Source: Brassica napus
Taxonomy: Eukaryota; Streptophyta; Magnoliopsida; Brassicales; Brassicaceae
Direction of reading: 5' to 3'
DNA: 64,000 nucleotides
Assembly (NCBI RefSeq): GCF_020379485.1
Contig: NC_063452.1
Coordinates: forward strand, 13,433,065 to 13,497,064
The position numbers and the translations under genes were made by a program. This document shows positions 1 through 10,239 of this stretch, in pieces (positions within the stretch are counted from its first letter, which is position 1; each line of letters begins with the position of its first letter). The notes beneath the pieces are model-generated. The model saw only the letters and a list, made by a program, of their open reading frames with translations. It was not told the origin of the DNA and ran no database searches.

Positions 1-652
1 ATTCTGGTAACATTGATGAGTTTAAGATAATATTCAACTTTGGATATTTTAAAATATAAAATATGTAAAACTGAAACCAATCAACAACTAATAAACTAAA
101 ATTTAATGACTATACGGATCCAAAAATCTCTGGATACTAAATCGTACCAAACGCATAAGAACAACACTAAACCTGAAGCTAAACAACAAGACTACTAGAA
201 TAAGTTAAAGGATACTAAGGATATGGAGACCAAGACGAGTGCAGGAAGCAGATGCCCAACCCCAAGAAGATAGCGTAGACAGTCAAGAACCCGCCATGAC
301 CAGCAGCATTAGGAATGACCCCACAGGAAGAAGCGCAAACAGAGACAGTAAGAAAGAGGAAGAAAAATGTATATCCAAACCCAATATATCCCGTCGATCT
401 TGAAAACACAGTACATACAAAAAGCCAACATAATATAATGGTCTGGTCCCTAGAATACCGATATGAAATGATTATTCATCGACCCTTTTGAAATGATTAA
501 TATTCGAAATCAGATACAAAATAACTTCAAAATACACGAGTATCATTCTCAAAGAACAGTATTGAGTAGTTGTCTAAACCACTAAAAACCGGTTTATTCC
601 GTGTTCCAACACATAAACCGGACCAAAAACCAAACCAACACAAGTAGACACT
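1..652. other. TIM9 3' flank, no gene recognised
   Basis: The first 650 bases hold the TIM9 3' untranslated region and AT-rich flank. A hydrophobic minus-strand open frame at 215-409 lacks an ATG and resembles nothing I recognise. It could be an exon of a neighbouring membrane protein, but no splice context supports this. Confidence 0.4.
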
Positions 653-1320
653 TCAGTCTTGAGTTGGTGCGTTCTGATTGAGCTCAGAAAACCGCTGACC
701 AACACGCATCGTGTGCTTGAGGAACTTCTCAGCGCACCGCATAACACAAGTCTCCTCTTGTTTCTGAAGAGTCTTGCGCGTAAATGAATCCACACAGTCC
801 ACGAAACACCTCTCCACCAGCGAATTGTACATCCTCAAGCTGAAAGTTTAGCAACCAAAGTTACGGTCTAGAAAACAAAAAAAAAACAATCAAAACGGAT
901 CGATCTAGCCAATGCATATAGATTGTTGTTCCATTAACGTCCAGAAGCAGCGTTTGATTAGCTGAACTGGTTTTAAGGAGATCTTTTTATTATCAGCTTC
1001 AAGTTTCAGACAACAAGCTACACGTTTCAAAGCTGGTTGCGAAATAAGAATCATGTGAAGCTTTCAAAGTTTCAGACAGCAAAAAGACAAAAATGGAACG
1101 GAACAAATCTCAGCTTCCAGAACCAAGACTATATAGATCAATACGGAACGAGTTTCTATCTATCGGTTGAATCTGTAATTCAAGAAAGAAAAAAAAAACA
1201 CAAATAAGAGATGCAGAAGACGAACCTATCACGTAGCTGAAGCTGATCGATCATGGAGGCCATTTTCGCTTTGTCTTCTTCAGCAAGACCATCGAGTCCA
1301 GCCATCATGCTCGCGTCCAT
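653..1320 (-). CDS. TIM9: TIM9, mitochondrial inner-membrane import chaperone subunit (two exons)
   Basis: The gene encodes a small Tim of the mitochondrial intermembrane space, which with TIM10 escorts hydrophobic carrier precursors to the TIM22 complex. Exon 1 is 1320-1226 and exon 2 is 839-653. The 386-bp intron (1225-840) is GT-AG and splits the Ser32 codon. The joined frame gives 93 residues, the usual plant TIM9 length. The twin CX3C motifs that form the two disulfides are present at Cys43/Cys47 and Cys63/Cys67. The N-terminus (MDASMMAGLDGL) and C-terminus (ELNQNAPTQD, then TGA) match the Arabidopsis protein as I remember it. The start is the first ATG of exon 1, which lies in an acidic, Met-rich leader-free N-terminus as in the family. 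No frame damage is seen, so the gene is probably active. Confidence 0.95.
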
Positions 1321-1402
1321 TTTTCTTAACCCTTTTTCTCTTTCTTGGTCTTAGATCAGCAGTTCCTCGTCGCCTCCTTATTCTTTTTTTCTTCTTCTTC
1401 GT

Positions 1403-1529
1403 AAACCCTAGTGATCTTCTTTCACTGGGCCTGATGGGCTTTATTTCTGACGAACGGAAAACTTTTGATAAATAATGGGCCTAACTTGTATAAGTTTGGT
1501 TTTAATCAAGATGAAAGAAACCAAGCCCA
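1403..1529 (-). promoter_or_regulatory. Telobox and site II motifs upstream of TIM9
   Basis: Directly upstream of the TIM9 start lie a telobox (AAACCCTA, 1403-1410) and TGGGCY site II motifs at 1426-1431, 1435-1440 and 1476-1481, with an inverted copy at 1524-1529. A telobox with clustered site II elements is the known promoter design of Arabidopsis ribosomal-protein and mitochondrial-biogenesis genes bound by TCP factors. The motifs are seen directly; control by TCP factors is inferred. Confidence 0.6.
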
Positions 1530-1592
1530 TCAGACCCAATAAAAGACGATCTACTATGGTTTGACAAGTATTTTTGGAATCTAATAGCAAAC

Positions 1593-1753
1593 TAGGGGCG
1601 GGCAAAAAACTCAAACCGCGAACCGGTCCAAACCGAACCAAACCAAATCGTGCTTTTTACATAACCCAATTAGTTCATGTTTTACTCAACCCGAATGGTT
1701 TGGTTTGGTTTGGGTTCAAACCGAACCAAACCAATAATCTAATATATTTTTAT

Positions 1754-1784
<31 letters not shown>

Positions 1785-2288
1785 AACATATTGTAAATTT
1801 TAGTTAAAGTTTTGTTTTCCATTTTTTCTTAACTTCCATATATTTAAAAAAAATCCAAATATGATTCAAATAATCCTAATACCTAAAGATTGTACTGAAA
1901 ACAAAACCTAAAAACTATAAGCGTCTAAATCGTAGCCATGTCGTTTCATTCATCTTCTCCAATTTTCATTCTCTAAATTATGTAACAAAGTTATTATAGG
2001 ATCAATAAAAACAAAAAGGCAGATGCAAATAGTCTTTTAGTTAATAGGTTTTGGAATGCTTACAAGTCTTTGTTACGCTAATTAGATTACAAACAGTCCG
2101 CTCTTTGCTTATTATGTATTTCTTCCTTTGACGTGGTTAAGATTTTTGTCATCGAGCTTTAAATTGTTTTTTTTTTATAGATTTTTAAAGAAAACCAAAC
2201 TAAATCTAAACCAAACCGAACTAAACCGAACCGAACTAAACCGAACCGAACTAAACCGAACTAAACTAAACCGATATGCCCACCCCTA
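1593..2288. mobile_element. Non-autonomous hAT element (696 bp)
   Basis: The ends are TAGGGGCGGGCA and TGCCCACCCCTA, a 12-bp inverted repeat with one mismatch. They are flanked by an exact 8-bp duplication, tagcaaac, at 1585-1592 and 2289-2296, diagnostic of the hAT superfamily. Subterminal arrays of AACCGAACC-type repeats face each other from the two ends, and a (TA)n tract lies at about 1760-1792. There is no transposase frame, so it would need transposase supplied in trans. Confidence 0.9.
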
Positions 2289-2343
2289 TAGCAAACCATG
2301 TTTATCGGGGAATAATAACAAAGTATTGGAATTTGCAAGTATA

Positions 2344-2646
2344 TGTTGTAATTAGAGAGTTTAGAGACTGAATATTTCTATGTTATTATTAATGAACAAT
2401 GGAGGTTCCTTTATATAAGGATTACAAGATAAAGAGGAAAGGGTACATATCCTAATCCAATAGGAAATAGGAAAACTTCTAAAACATAATAATGGAATGA
2501 TCTAAGCTTTGTGGCCGTCTTTCTCTCTCCTGAAATCGGCTCTTTCTCTCCTCTCTCTAGGCTTCGGCCGTCCCTCCATCTCCTAGGTATTGGGCCGGTC
2601 TTGGACCGGGCCTGGTTAATGGCAATCCACTCCATGATTTATAACA
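2344..2646 (-). repeat. 3' LTR of the Copia element
   Basis: This LTR is about 95% like its partner at 7997-8339 but lacks roughly 40 bp present there (the stretch around 8154-8193). It ends next to the polypurine tract and is therefore the downstream LTR in element orientation. Confidence 0.92.
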
Positions 2647-2800
2647 CTCCCCCTTGGATGCCATAACCATACATGATTCGTAGTACGCTTCATGTTGCCT
2701 CATTAAAACCTTATCAGGAAAACCCAGAGGGACAAAACCATGATGAAGGAAAAAGAGTACAACACGCACTACTCCCCCTGATGTGAACCTCACTGTAGGT
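2647..2800 (-). other. Polypurine tract and conserved Copia 3' region
   Basis: Read on the minus strand, a purine tract (AAGGGGGAG) sits immediately before the LTR. Further upstream are a second CAGGGGGAG and the stretch coding for the common plant Copia 3' end (around GTTTTAATGAGGCAACATG). This fixes element orientation even though pol is unrecognisable. Confidence 0.75.
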
Positions 2801-3281
2801 TCTACATTCTACGCATCTTGGTGCGTGATATTTCCTGTATGTATAGGATGGGAGTAATCGGCCAGTTTCATTACTGAACCGTAATTAGACCATTTCGACT
2901 TCTTAGGTCGTTTCTCATGTCTTTTGACATCGAGCATCCCGGTAAAGCATATGTGCTAAGCAATGTGAATCACATTGTCCTCGGAGATCACTATTGGGTC
3001 TTTGCAAATCGTGTTTGCGTATGTCCATAGTCTAGACGTGATCGTCTACTATCAACTGCTCTTTACTTTGGCGATTTATGGTTACCATCGACCATGTATC
3101 AATCTGGCCGAATTATGACCGGGTCATAGACCTCGTCTATAAGTGTCCACTACTTGCCTTGTGGAGTTTATACGGCAGCAGACCGTTCTCCTATGTCAGA
3201 TCCTTACTTAGGGGATCTGATGTCGGATTGCAACCTGATGGTTGATCTTTTATTTCTACTAGTCCGTGATCAAGGGATAAA

Positions 3282-3370
3282 GACCGGATGCCTTTTAACC
3301 GATGGGCCGGACGTTTTTAGTCGGAGTGTTGGACGCCTTTAGCCAGAGGGTCGGACGCCTTTAGCCGGGC
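3282..3370. repeat. Short tandem repeat inside the Copia interior (about 4 x 22-23 bp)
   Basis: Four diverged units built on ggacgcctttagccg-like sequence lie head to tail. They are GC-rich against an AT-rich background and contribute to the loss of any pol reading frame here. Confidence 0.6.
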
Positions 3371-5727
3371 ACCCATATAGATTTATTCTATGCCTCTTTT
3401 AGGTTTAGTATAATCACAAGCAATTTCAAATATATGGACTGTATTGGATTGTCTTTTATATAACTCCAAGATCATGCGTGATCACTGTATTTTACATACT
3501 ATAAGCAGTTGCTTTTCAGTCCATGAATCAGCTTAGGAACGAAGCTGTTCTTTCATCTTATCCAGTGATCCATATGCTGCTTACTACATCATTTGTATAT
3601 AATTTCTTTCTTATGACCAGACCATTTTTAATTTCCAAAATTTTGTAGCAGCAACCACCACATAGGAGTTTATCTCCTTATAATTTGTTCCTTTGATCTC
3701 TGTAAGTACCTTGTGTAACAAGCTATAATCTAATGTTGTTATTAGGAAGACATGAACACTCTAGACCTCGTGATTATGTGTCTTCTCTCACGGTTTCATT
3801 ACCTCACAAGATCAATCTATTTCACTGGTTGATTAGATGGCGTTTCTGTATATGTATATGGCCAATACGCCCATCTCTCTTTTAGATACTTTGAACCTCC
3901 ATGTTTTATCTTTCAATATAATCTTTTATGATCTTTATGATTGTATGAGTACTCATTCTCGGGTTCATGATCCTCGCTTATCTCTTTATGTTCAAGTACT
4001 ATAACTTTATGTATCTTTATACAAATGTGTATGTGTGTGTCGACACTTTCATGTGGTTCCATTATGTTCCAGACATGATCTATAGATTTGAGATCTTATT
4101 ATCCAGAACCTTTATTACCTAGTAGCTTGGCGTCCCAAGACTACCTGGTTTGGTACCTTAGATGTGTAGCTGTGCAGCCTTATCTCAATGTCTGGTATGG
4201 TTTCCCTTATAATCTCGGATCTATATTCTATGCACCATTCTTTTCTATCCGAGATTCCTTTATCTTATGGAACACTTGGTCTATCTTGTATAGACTCTAT
4301 AGCAACTTGATTACGTCTCTTTTAGGACATTCATTTGGTGCTAAGCTGGTTAGTCATTTCTCATGTCAGTGTCTGGCATGAGATTAGCTTCTCAATTAGC
4401 TAGCTTTATATAATCTTTCTTTGGACGTCTTAAATTATAATCTCTAGTCCGAGGATCTTTGCCAAGACAATGATGGTTTAAAACCATTCTTATCATTCTT
4501 TATCCAGCTTATAATCTTTCTCCTTTATTGTTTGGATAGACGGATGCAATCCGTGTACTTGGCCACAATATGATCACCCATGTTTGGCTGAAGTTTTCTT
4601 TATAAATCGTGGGAGAAAGTAATACTCCTATTCAACATATATTCCCAATCCTCTTCTGAGGTTCCATCTTTAGACGGCACATATATGTATGTGGTGGTTT
4701 ATTCAAAATCTCTTAAGATGGTGTATGTCTGGTTTTATGACCCGTATATAATCTGAGATGGGAATATCTATGCTCACTTTATATGGTCTGATGCATATGA
4801 TCATATTATCATTCTATACATGTAAAATCATAATGTTCCAAGCTTACAGACTTTAGAATCTTAGTCTTATAGATAATGGCTTACTTGGCCGAAGTTTTTA
4901 TAGGAAATGGCCTCTCTGGCCGGTTATGGCCCTTGCGGCCGACCTGTTCATAACATGGTCTTCTTTGGCTGAGTAATGGCCTTATGGTTTGGCCGTTATA
5001 GTAGTACACGAACTTGTAGTATTGATCATGGGTTTATCCTCTCTCCCCCTCATGACCATACTATAAGGTCGTGGTGCTTGGGACAATTAAGTCTAATGAG
5101 TTTTCCTTTGTGTACATGTTTCACAACATGAGATCTTTTACGGGATAACTCTGTGCCTTTTCAATCTTTGCATCGAGTTTAGACTTTAGGATGGCTAATC
5201 CTATCATGCCATATAGTGTAAAATTTCGTGGTGTATCTCAATATGGTCACCACGGTTCTTGCCTCTCATCATACTGATCTTATAGCATTGTTTAAATCAG
5301 TAGAGATCATTAGGTATAGTCTCGACCACTTTCTTATAAGGTCTTAGGCGATTTTTCTTTCAAAATCTAAAGGAACTTGTTTCCTTTTGTTTGCCCATTG
5401 TTTCTATTTAGAAACCATATTATCATAACTCAATGGGTCACATATTATTGGGTGTATCTAATGTCCTTTAGATAATGCCTTAGCCATAGTTTCTTTACTA
5501 GGCTCACTATACTACTTTCACGATTTCTTACTTGGATATTATGCCCTTTAGGCAATTCTTTATCAGTAAAAACATTCATATGTTCAAGTAAGATCAGGCA
5601 AGATATAATGAAATCAAAGCAAACTCTTTTATATATATATATATAAAAATCGTGAATCATCAAGTAGGTCAAAAGCAAATCACAAAATCATAGACTTAAA
5701 ATAAAATTATCATGTCGAGATCTTTCT

Positions 5728-6411
5728 TTAGTCAATGTATAAGCCGGCCTCACAATCTATATTACTCCACACGGCTTTCTTGGATTCATCCTGATCCAAT
5801 GCCTCAGGATATCTCATCTCACTGTTTTGTTGCTCAATGCATCTTTTCTGAAGTTTCTCAAATTTGTCAATGGTATTTTTAACTTTCTGCTTTCTTTGCT
5901 CAGTTGCCAATAGGTATGACAATAGGTCATTATAGGTTGTGAAAACCTTAGCTGTATATGATAGCAACCGATCCTTTGGATGGAATGTGGAATATGTTTT
6001 ATACAGTAGATCATTATCTGTAACCACTTCATGAAATAATTCAAGACTATGGGCGATTTTCATTAGAGCAGAATCATATTCTTCAACGGATTTAAAATCC
6101 TGGAACCTGAGTATCTTCCAATCATTCATGGCTTTTCGCCATAATTCCATTAAGTATATGGATTTTAGTTTTATCCAAAGATCATAAGGATCCTCAATAT
6201 CTTCATACTTATTTCTTAGTTCCTCAGTGAGATGATAGCGCATAATTGTTATGGCTCTATGCTTTTCACTTTCAATTTCATCATTTATTTCAATGATACA
6301 TTTCCCGAGTCCTATAGACTTCAGGGCAATTTAAGTGTTCATTTCTCATTCTGGATAATTATCTCCAGAGATATCTAGGGCAGCATAATCCTAAGGCTCA
6401 AATCTCGACAT
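5728..6411 (-). pseudogene. Copia gag remnant with premature stops
   Basis: The frame opens with MSRFEP at 6411 and has a LDISGDNY motif near residues 13-20, the typical N-terminus of plant Copia gag (DUF4219/UBN2 family). It then has in-frame stops within the first 40 codons. From 6243 it is open for 171 residues to 5728 and contains the gag helices (YHLTEELRNKYEDIEDPYDLW and TEQRKQKVKNTIDKFEKLQK regions). No zinc knuckle follows. It is clearly non-functional in translation from the natural start. Confidence 0.8.
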
Positions 6412-7974
6412 CTGAAATCATCAATAAATTCATGATTTAGAATTCTTGCAACCAATCAGTGCATATGATTTCATAAGTCTTATCTATAATACTTTAGGCT
6501 ACACAGCTTTGCAATATGATGCTTATGCCATATGGTTTTGCATTGTGATGTTTGTACCTCACGACTATTATGTGATACAACGATCTTAAGGATCGGATCA
6601 TAATGCAATCCGGTTTATATAACCATCCGGATACTAGACCACACGGTCACTTTGATATTCACTAAGCCACAGGTCTTTTAATCAATCAAGGGCATAAGGC
6701 CGCAAGTGTGAGCAATGCATTAGGCCACACGGCCATATACAAAACAGGATCTAGATTCAATTCTATTTCTTAGTTGTATATCTATTAAGTTTTAGAATTA
6801 AACGATCTAGCAACCTAACTCTCATTCAATATGTAAATTCTTTAAATCAATCTTTCAATCTTTAAGTAATGAGAGATTTAAGGTTTCAAGGCCTTTAGGA
6901 ATATCAATCAAGATTAAGGGTTTCAAGGCCTTAAGGATTTTGAATCTTGAGATTAGATCTATTAATCAATCTATCAATCCTAACATCTCAGATCATCAAT
7001 CATCAAACAAAGACATTTTAAAACCGAATTTAAACTTTTTAGGGTTTCGGTTTGAGCGATTTAGATTCGAATTTAAACAATCCTATCAATAGCTCTAGGT
7101 GATCAAACAATCAAAGTTCAAATCAAACAATTTAAAACTGATTTTCCAAAATTAGGGTTTTAGGGGATTTCGAAAAACTTTGATCTTTGATCAAGGGGAT
7201 TTGATTTGAGATTCAAAATCATTAAGACTTTGATTTTAATTGATCAATGGATCAATCTCGAATTATGGTTTAGGAGATCGGACTTATTCGAGCTCCGATT
7301 TACTCTTTTGGGTTTGATCTATTTTTCCTATGGCTTTCATCTTTAGAGTTCTGATTTTAGGGTTTCAATCTTTACAAAACAACCATGTTAATTCATGTTC
7401 TCAGAATTAGGATTACCTTTGTTTTGCAGATTGTAGAACCCGGACCACCAAGAGAACCTCGAACGGACACGAGATGGGACGAGCTGGAACGGTCGCGTGC
7501 TGAGGCGAGACGCGTCTGATCGGGATCAGATAGTTTGGCGTCTAGTCGCGGATGTGCGCCGAGGACGTCGGACGCGTCTTCTTCTTGAGTTCGCGAGCGG
7601 GTTGATTGGGAACTCAAGCTGGCTGTGATGTGAACTGGAAACTGAGGTCGTCTAGGATCAGGAACACCTTAGGGCTGGAGCTGATCGGGTGTTTGTAAGC
7701 CGGAACGCAAGCAAGAACAATTTGGGGTTTTTCCGGAATTAGGGTTTCCAAAAGACCAAGACGGCGCCGAGTATTGTTTCTGCGAGTGTGGGCGCGTCTG
7801 AGATCGGATCGATGAACGGTTTTCGCTGATGGATTTTTCTCGTCAAGAGCTTCAATTTGATATGTGGTTCGTCGTCTGGTTCCTCAGGGTTTGAGAGATA
7901 GATCGATCTTAAGTTGCGTCTGGATTAGGGTTTATGTGTGACGGATTTTAGGTTAGGTTTTGTCTCAGGGTTTT
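6412..7974 (-). other. Copia 5' leader
   Basis: About 1.6 kb of non-coding leader separates the primer-binding site from gag, long for a Copia element. The part at about 7430-7830 is distinctly GC-richer than the rest and may be acquired sequence, but no frame or homology is recognised. Confidence 0.5.
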
Positions 7975-7996
7975 GGAGTCTCTCGTGCTGATAACG
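7975..7996 (-). other. Copia primer-binding-like site
   Basis: Immediately inside the upstream LTR the minus strand reads CGTTATCAGCACGAGAGAC. A TATCAGCACGAG-type sequence is common at this position in Brassicaceae Copia elements. The tRNA used is not certain from sequence alone. Confidence 0.55.
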
Positions 7997-8339
7997 TGTT
8001 GTAATTAGAGAGTTTAGAGACTGAATATTTCTATGTTATTATTAATGAACAATGGGGGTTCCTTTATATAAGGATTACAAGATAAAGAGAAAAGAAAAGT
8101 GTACATATCCTAATCCAACAGAAATAGGAAAACTTCTAAAACATAATAATGGAAAGATTACATCTACTAAGAAAAGGAAAGAGTTTCTTTTTCTCTAAGC
8201 TTTGTGGCCGTCTTTCTCTCTCCTGTAATCGGCTCTCTCTCTCCTCTCTCTAAGCTTCGGCCGTCCCTCCATCTTCTAGGTATTGGGCCGGTCTTGGACC
8301 GGGCCTGGTTAATGGCAATCTACTTCATGATTTATAACA
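7997..8339 (-). repeat. 5' LTR of the Copia element
   Basis: This is the upstream LTR in element orientation, 343 bp, beginning TG and ending CA, followed by the gtata duplication at 8340-8344. It keeps a segment near 8154-8193 that the other LTR has lost. Confidence 0.92.
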
Positions 8340-8860
8340 GTATAGTCTTTTTAAAATGATCTACAACATATTTAATTTTTTTCCAAAAATACCATTTCCC
8401 TTCACTAATTTATTCCATAATCTTAGAACATCCACATTGTTTTTTGTTTTTGAAGATACGTCTATCACCAATTATTAATATTTAAGTAGAAAAGTTTTCA
8501 AAAATGAACTTGAGAGGAACATATTAAAATCTAATTTAGACTTATATATGTCGAAGAACTCTTAATAATGATGGTGTTAGATCAAAGTTAACTATTGCAA
8601 GTGTAACATTTAATACGTAACAACACTTCAGTCATAAATTAGTAATAGTTGTCCCTACATGAGCAATCATTCATAATCTTAACGGTTATATTTGTAACAC
8701 CGTGTTTTTTAAGTTGAGAACCAACTTTCTTTTGGTGGGATCCATTTGACCCCTTTCGGATTGTTATACAACTATCTTAGTTTTGATGGGTCTAACAGAT
8801 TTGGTATTCTTCTCTTTGCCATGGTTGCGGAAATAAGAGGAAATGGCCTTTGGTAGCTAT

Positions 8861-8981
8861 CAATGGCAGATGTAGAATTATTTTTTTATGGAGGCAAATC
8901 ACATATATTATACATTGTTTGAAAATTTTATGGTGGCACTTGCCACCTTCTTGGCTAACTTACATCCGCGGTCCGGCACTG
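8861..8981. mobile_element. 121-bp mini hAT element inside the LINE
   Basis: The ends are CAATGGCAGATGTAG and a right end reading GCGGATGTAAG/CAGTG on the other strand. They are flanked by an 8-bp near-duplication (gtagctat 8853-8860, gtcgctat 8982-8989). The LINE reading frame resumes on the other side, which supports an insertion. Confidence 0.65.
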
Positions 8982-9222
8982 GTCGCTATCATCTGCTAGA
9001 TCAGATAAACAGGTTAATCTGATTACCACAATCACCTTCTCAGAATCAGATTAACCTTTATGGTGCATTGATGGTACCCGTCAAAAACCATTCATCTCCA
9101 AGTCTATTGGGAATAGGGCCAGGGACTCAAAACCGCTGCAGCTCTGGTATCCTTTAATCTGGCACAAGGCTATTATCCCCAAGCATGCCAGTGCGACCAC
9201 CTCTTGGTTATTTAGACCATCA

Positions 9223-9688
9223 TTAACCCCAGTCTCTTAACTGGGGTTCTCAGCTTCGGTTAAGAGACGATTCTTAGTTTTTCTTAAATTTTAACTAAGA
9301 AAAACTAAGAACCGTCTCTTAAATAAGAGATATAAGATCATCTGCAACAATGATCCTTATCACAAATTCTTAAGAAAAAAATTATTATAAAATTATGTGG
9401 GCCCCACTTCATCTATGTTTTTGTGCCAACAAAAGCTTTTAAATTCCCTAGCTAAAGATTTGATTGGCTGAGCCTCTTAACTATTTGCGGACCCCACTGA
9501 CACGTGGCGGCCGATTGGTTAGTTTTTTTTTTAATCCGAAAAATAATAAAATAATCATAACTACTATTTCTAAGAATTTGTGTCTTGAGTATTGCTGATG
9601 CCCTAAGAGCTGTCTGTTAACCGAAAGTGTAAAAAAAAAAAAAAGTCAAATCGTGAGTTAAGAACCACGGCTAAAAGACTGGGGTTAA
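9223..9688. mobile_element. MITE interrupting the LINE zf-RVT region
   Basis: Inverted ends TTAACCCCAGTCTCTTA and TAAAAGACTGGGGTTAA are flanked by a 3-bp tca repeat. An internal hairpin is made of the cttagtttttctta and taagaaaaactaag arms at about 9270-9320. The right terminus plus flank (ctggggttaatcatgcc) is repeated once more at about 9699-9715. Superfamily is uncertain, PIF/Harbinger-like by duplication length. Confidence 0.65.
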
Positions 9689-10239
9689 TCATGCCCTCCT
9701 GGGGTTAATCATGCCGTTATAGGAGTTTGGATATTGATAATATGTATTTGCTATGTGGTTTATTGCCTGAATGCATGAACCATTTATTTTTTTACTGCAC
9801 CTACTCGCAATCAATCTGGAGACTTATCTATCATGTCAAGGCTATCTATCTCAAACAGCCCTCACCGATGTCATGAGCTTATCAACTGGCTTCTCTCTGC
9901 GCAATTAGATAGGAATACAAGACTGGCTGCCCTTCAGGGATGGCAGGCTACAATCTATACTATTTGGCAATATATAAATGATCGTATCCACTGGGGGATC
10001 TCCATCACTCCTTCACAATTTGGACACCGAATTCTTGATACAATCAAGACAAAGTGCTCAGCCATGGTTTCGTTGGGACAAAGCTGGGGATCTTTGCTTA
10101 TTACTCGTTGGAGTAAACGAGTACTCCACCATAACATCTATAATATGTTGCTTTGTTATAATCCACTATCAGACCACTGATCCTGTTATTCTATTTCTGC
10201 TTCTTTGCTTCCTTTGTAAACTTTTTTAAAAAATAATAA

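Larger units (their letters stand above)
2344..8339 (-). mobile_element. Ty1/Copia LTR retrotransposon, decayed, minus strand
   Basis: A 303-bp LTR (2344-2646) and a 343-bp LTR (7997-8339) are direct repeats beginning TG and ending CA. Both are flanked by the 5-bp duplication gtata (2339-2343 and 8340-8344). Orientation is minus: read that way a polypurine tract abuts the 2344-2646 LTR, a primer-binding-like site abuts the 7997-8339 LTR, and a gag remnant lies nearer the latter. The interior is 5350 bp. No reverse transcriptase or integrase motif was recognised between 2800 and 5700, so pol is deleted, replaced or beyond reading by eye. The long duplication-flanked structure shows a single insertion event. 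Confidence 0.92.
8725..10235 (+). pseudogene. LINE (non-LTR retrotransposon) ORF2 3' end, broken
   Basis: Read across its insertions, this matches the C-terminal end of a plant LINE ORF2. A stretch with FDGSNRFGILLFAMVAEIRG and SARSDKQVNLITTITFSES is at about 8740-9060. The zf-RVT region with WHKAIIPKHASATTSWLF is at about 9150-9210, and its continuation with YLLCGLLPECMNHLFFYC is at about 9745-9810. The terminal part with CHELINWLLSAQLDRNTRLA is at 9850-10180, in a shifted frame. In-frame stops, a frameshift and two nested insertions (8861-8981, 9223-9688) kill it. It ends in an A-rich tail near 10230. It is 5' truncated, and no target duplication was found. Confidence 0.8.

Noticed and set aside
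215..409. Hydrophobic minus-strand open frame
   Set aside because: No ATG, no splice context and no recognised family; probably chance.
7393..7617. Coding gene in the GC-richer Copia leader
   Set aside because: Single short frame without homology; lies in the untranslated leader of the element.
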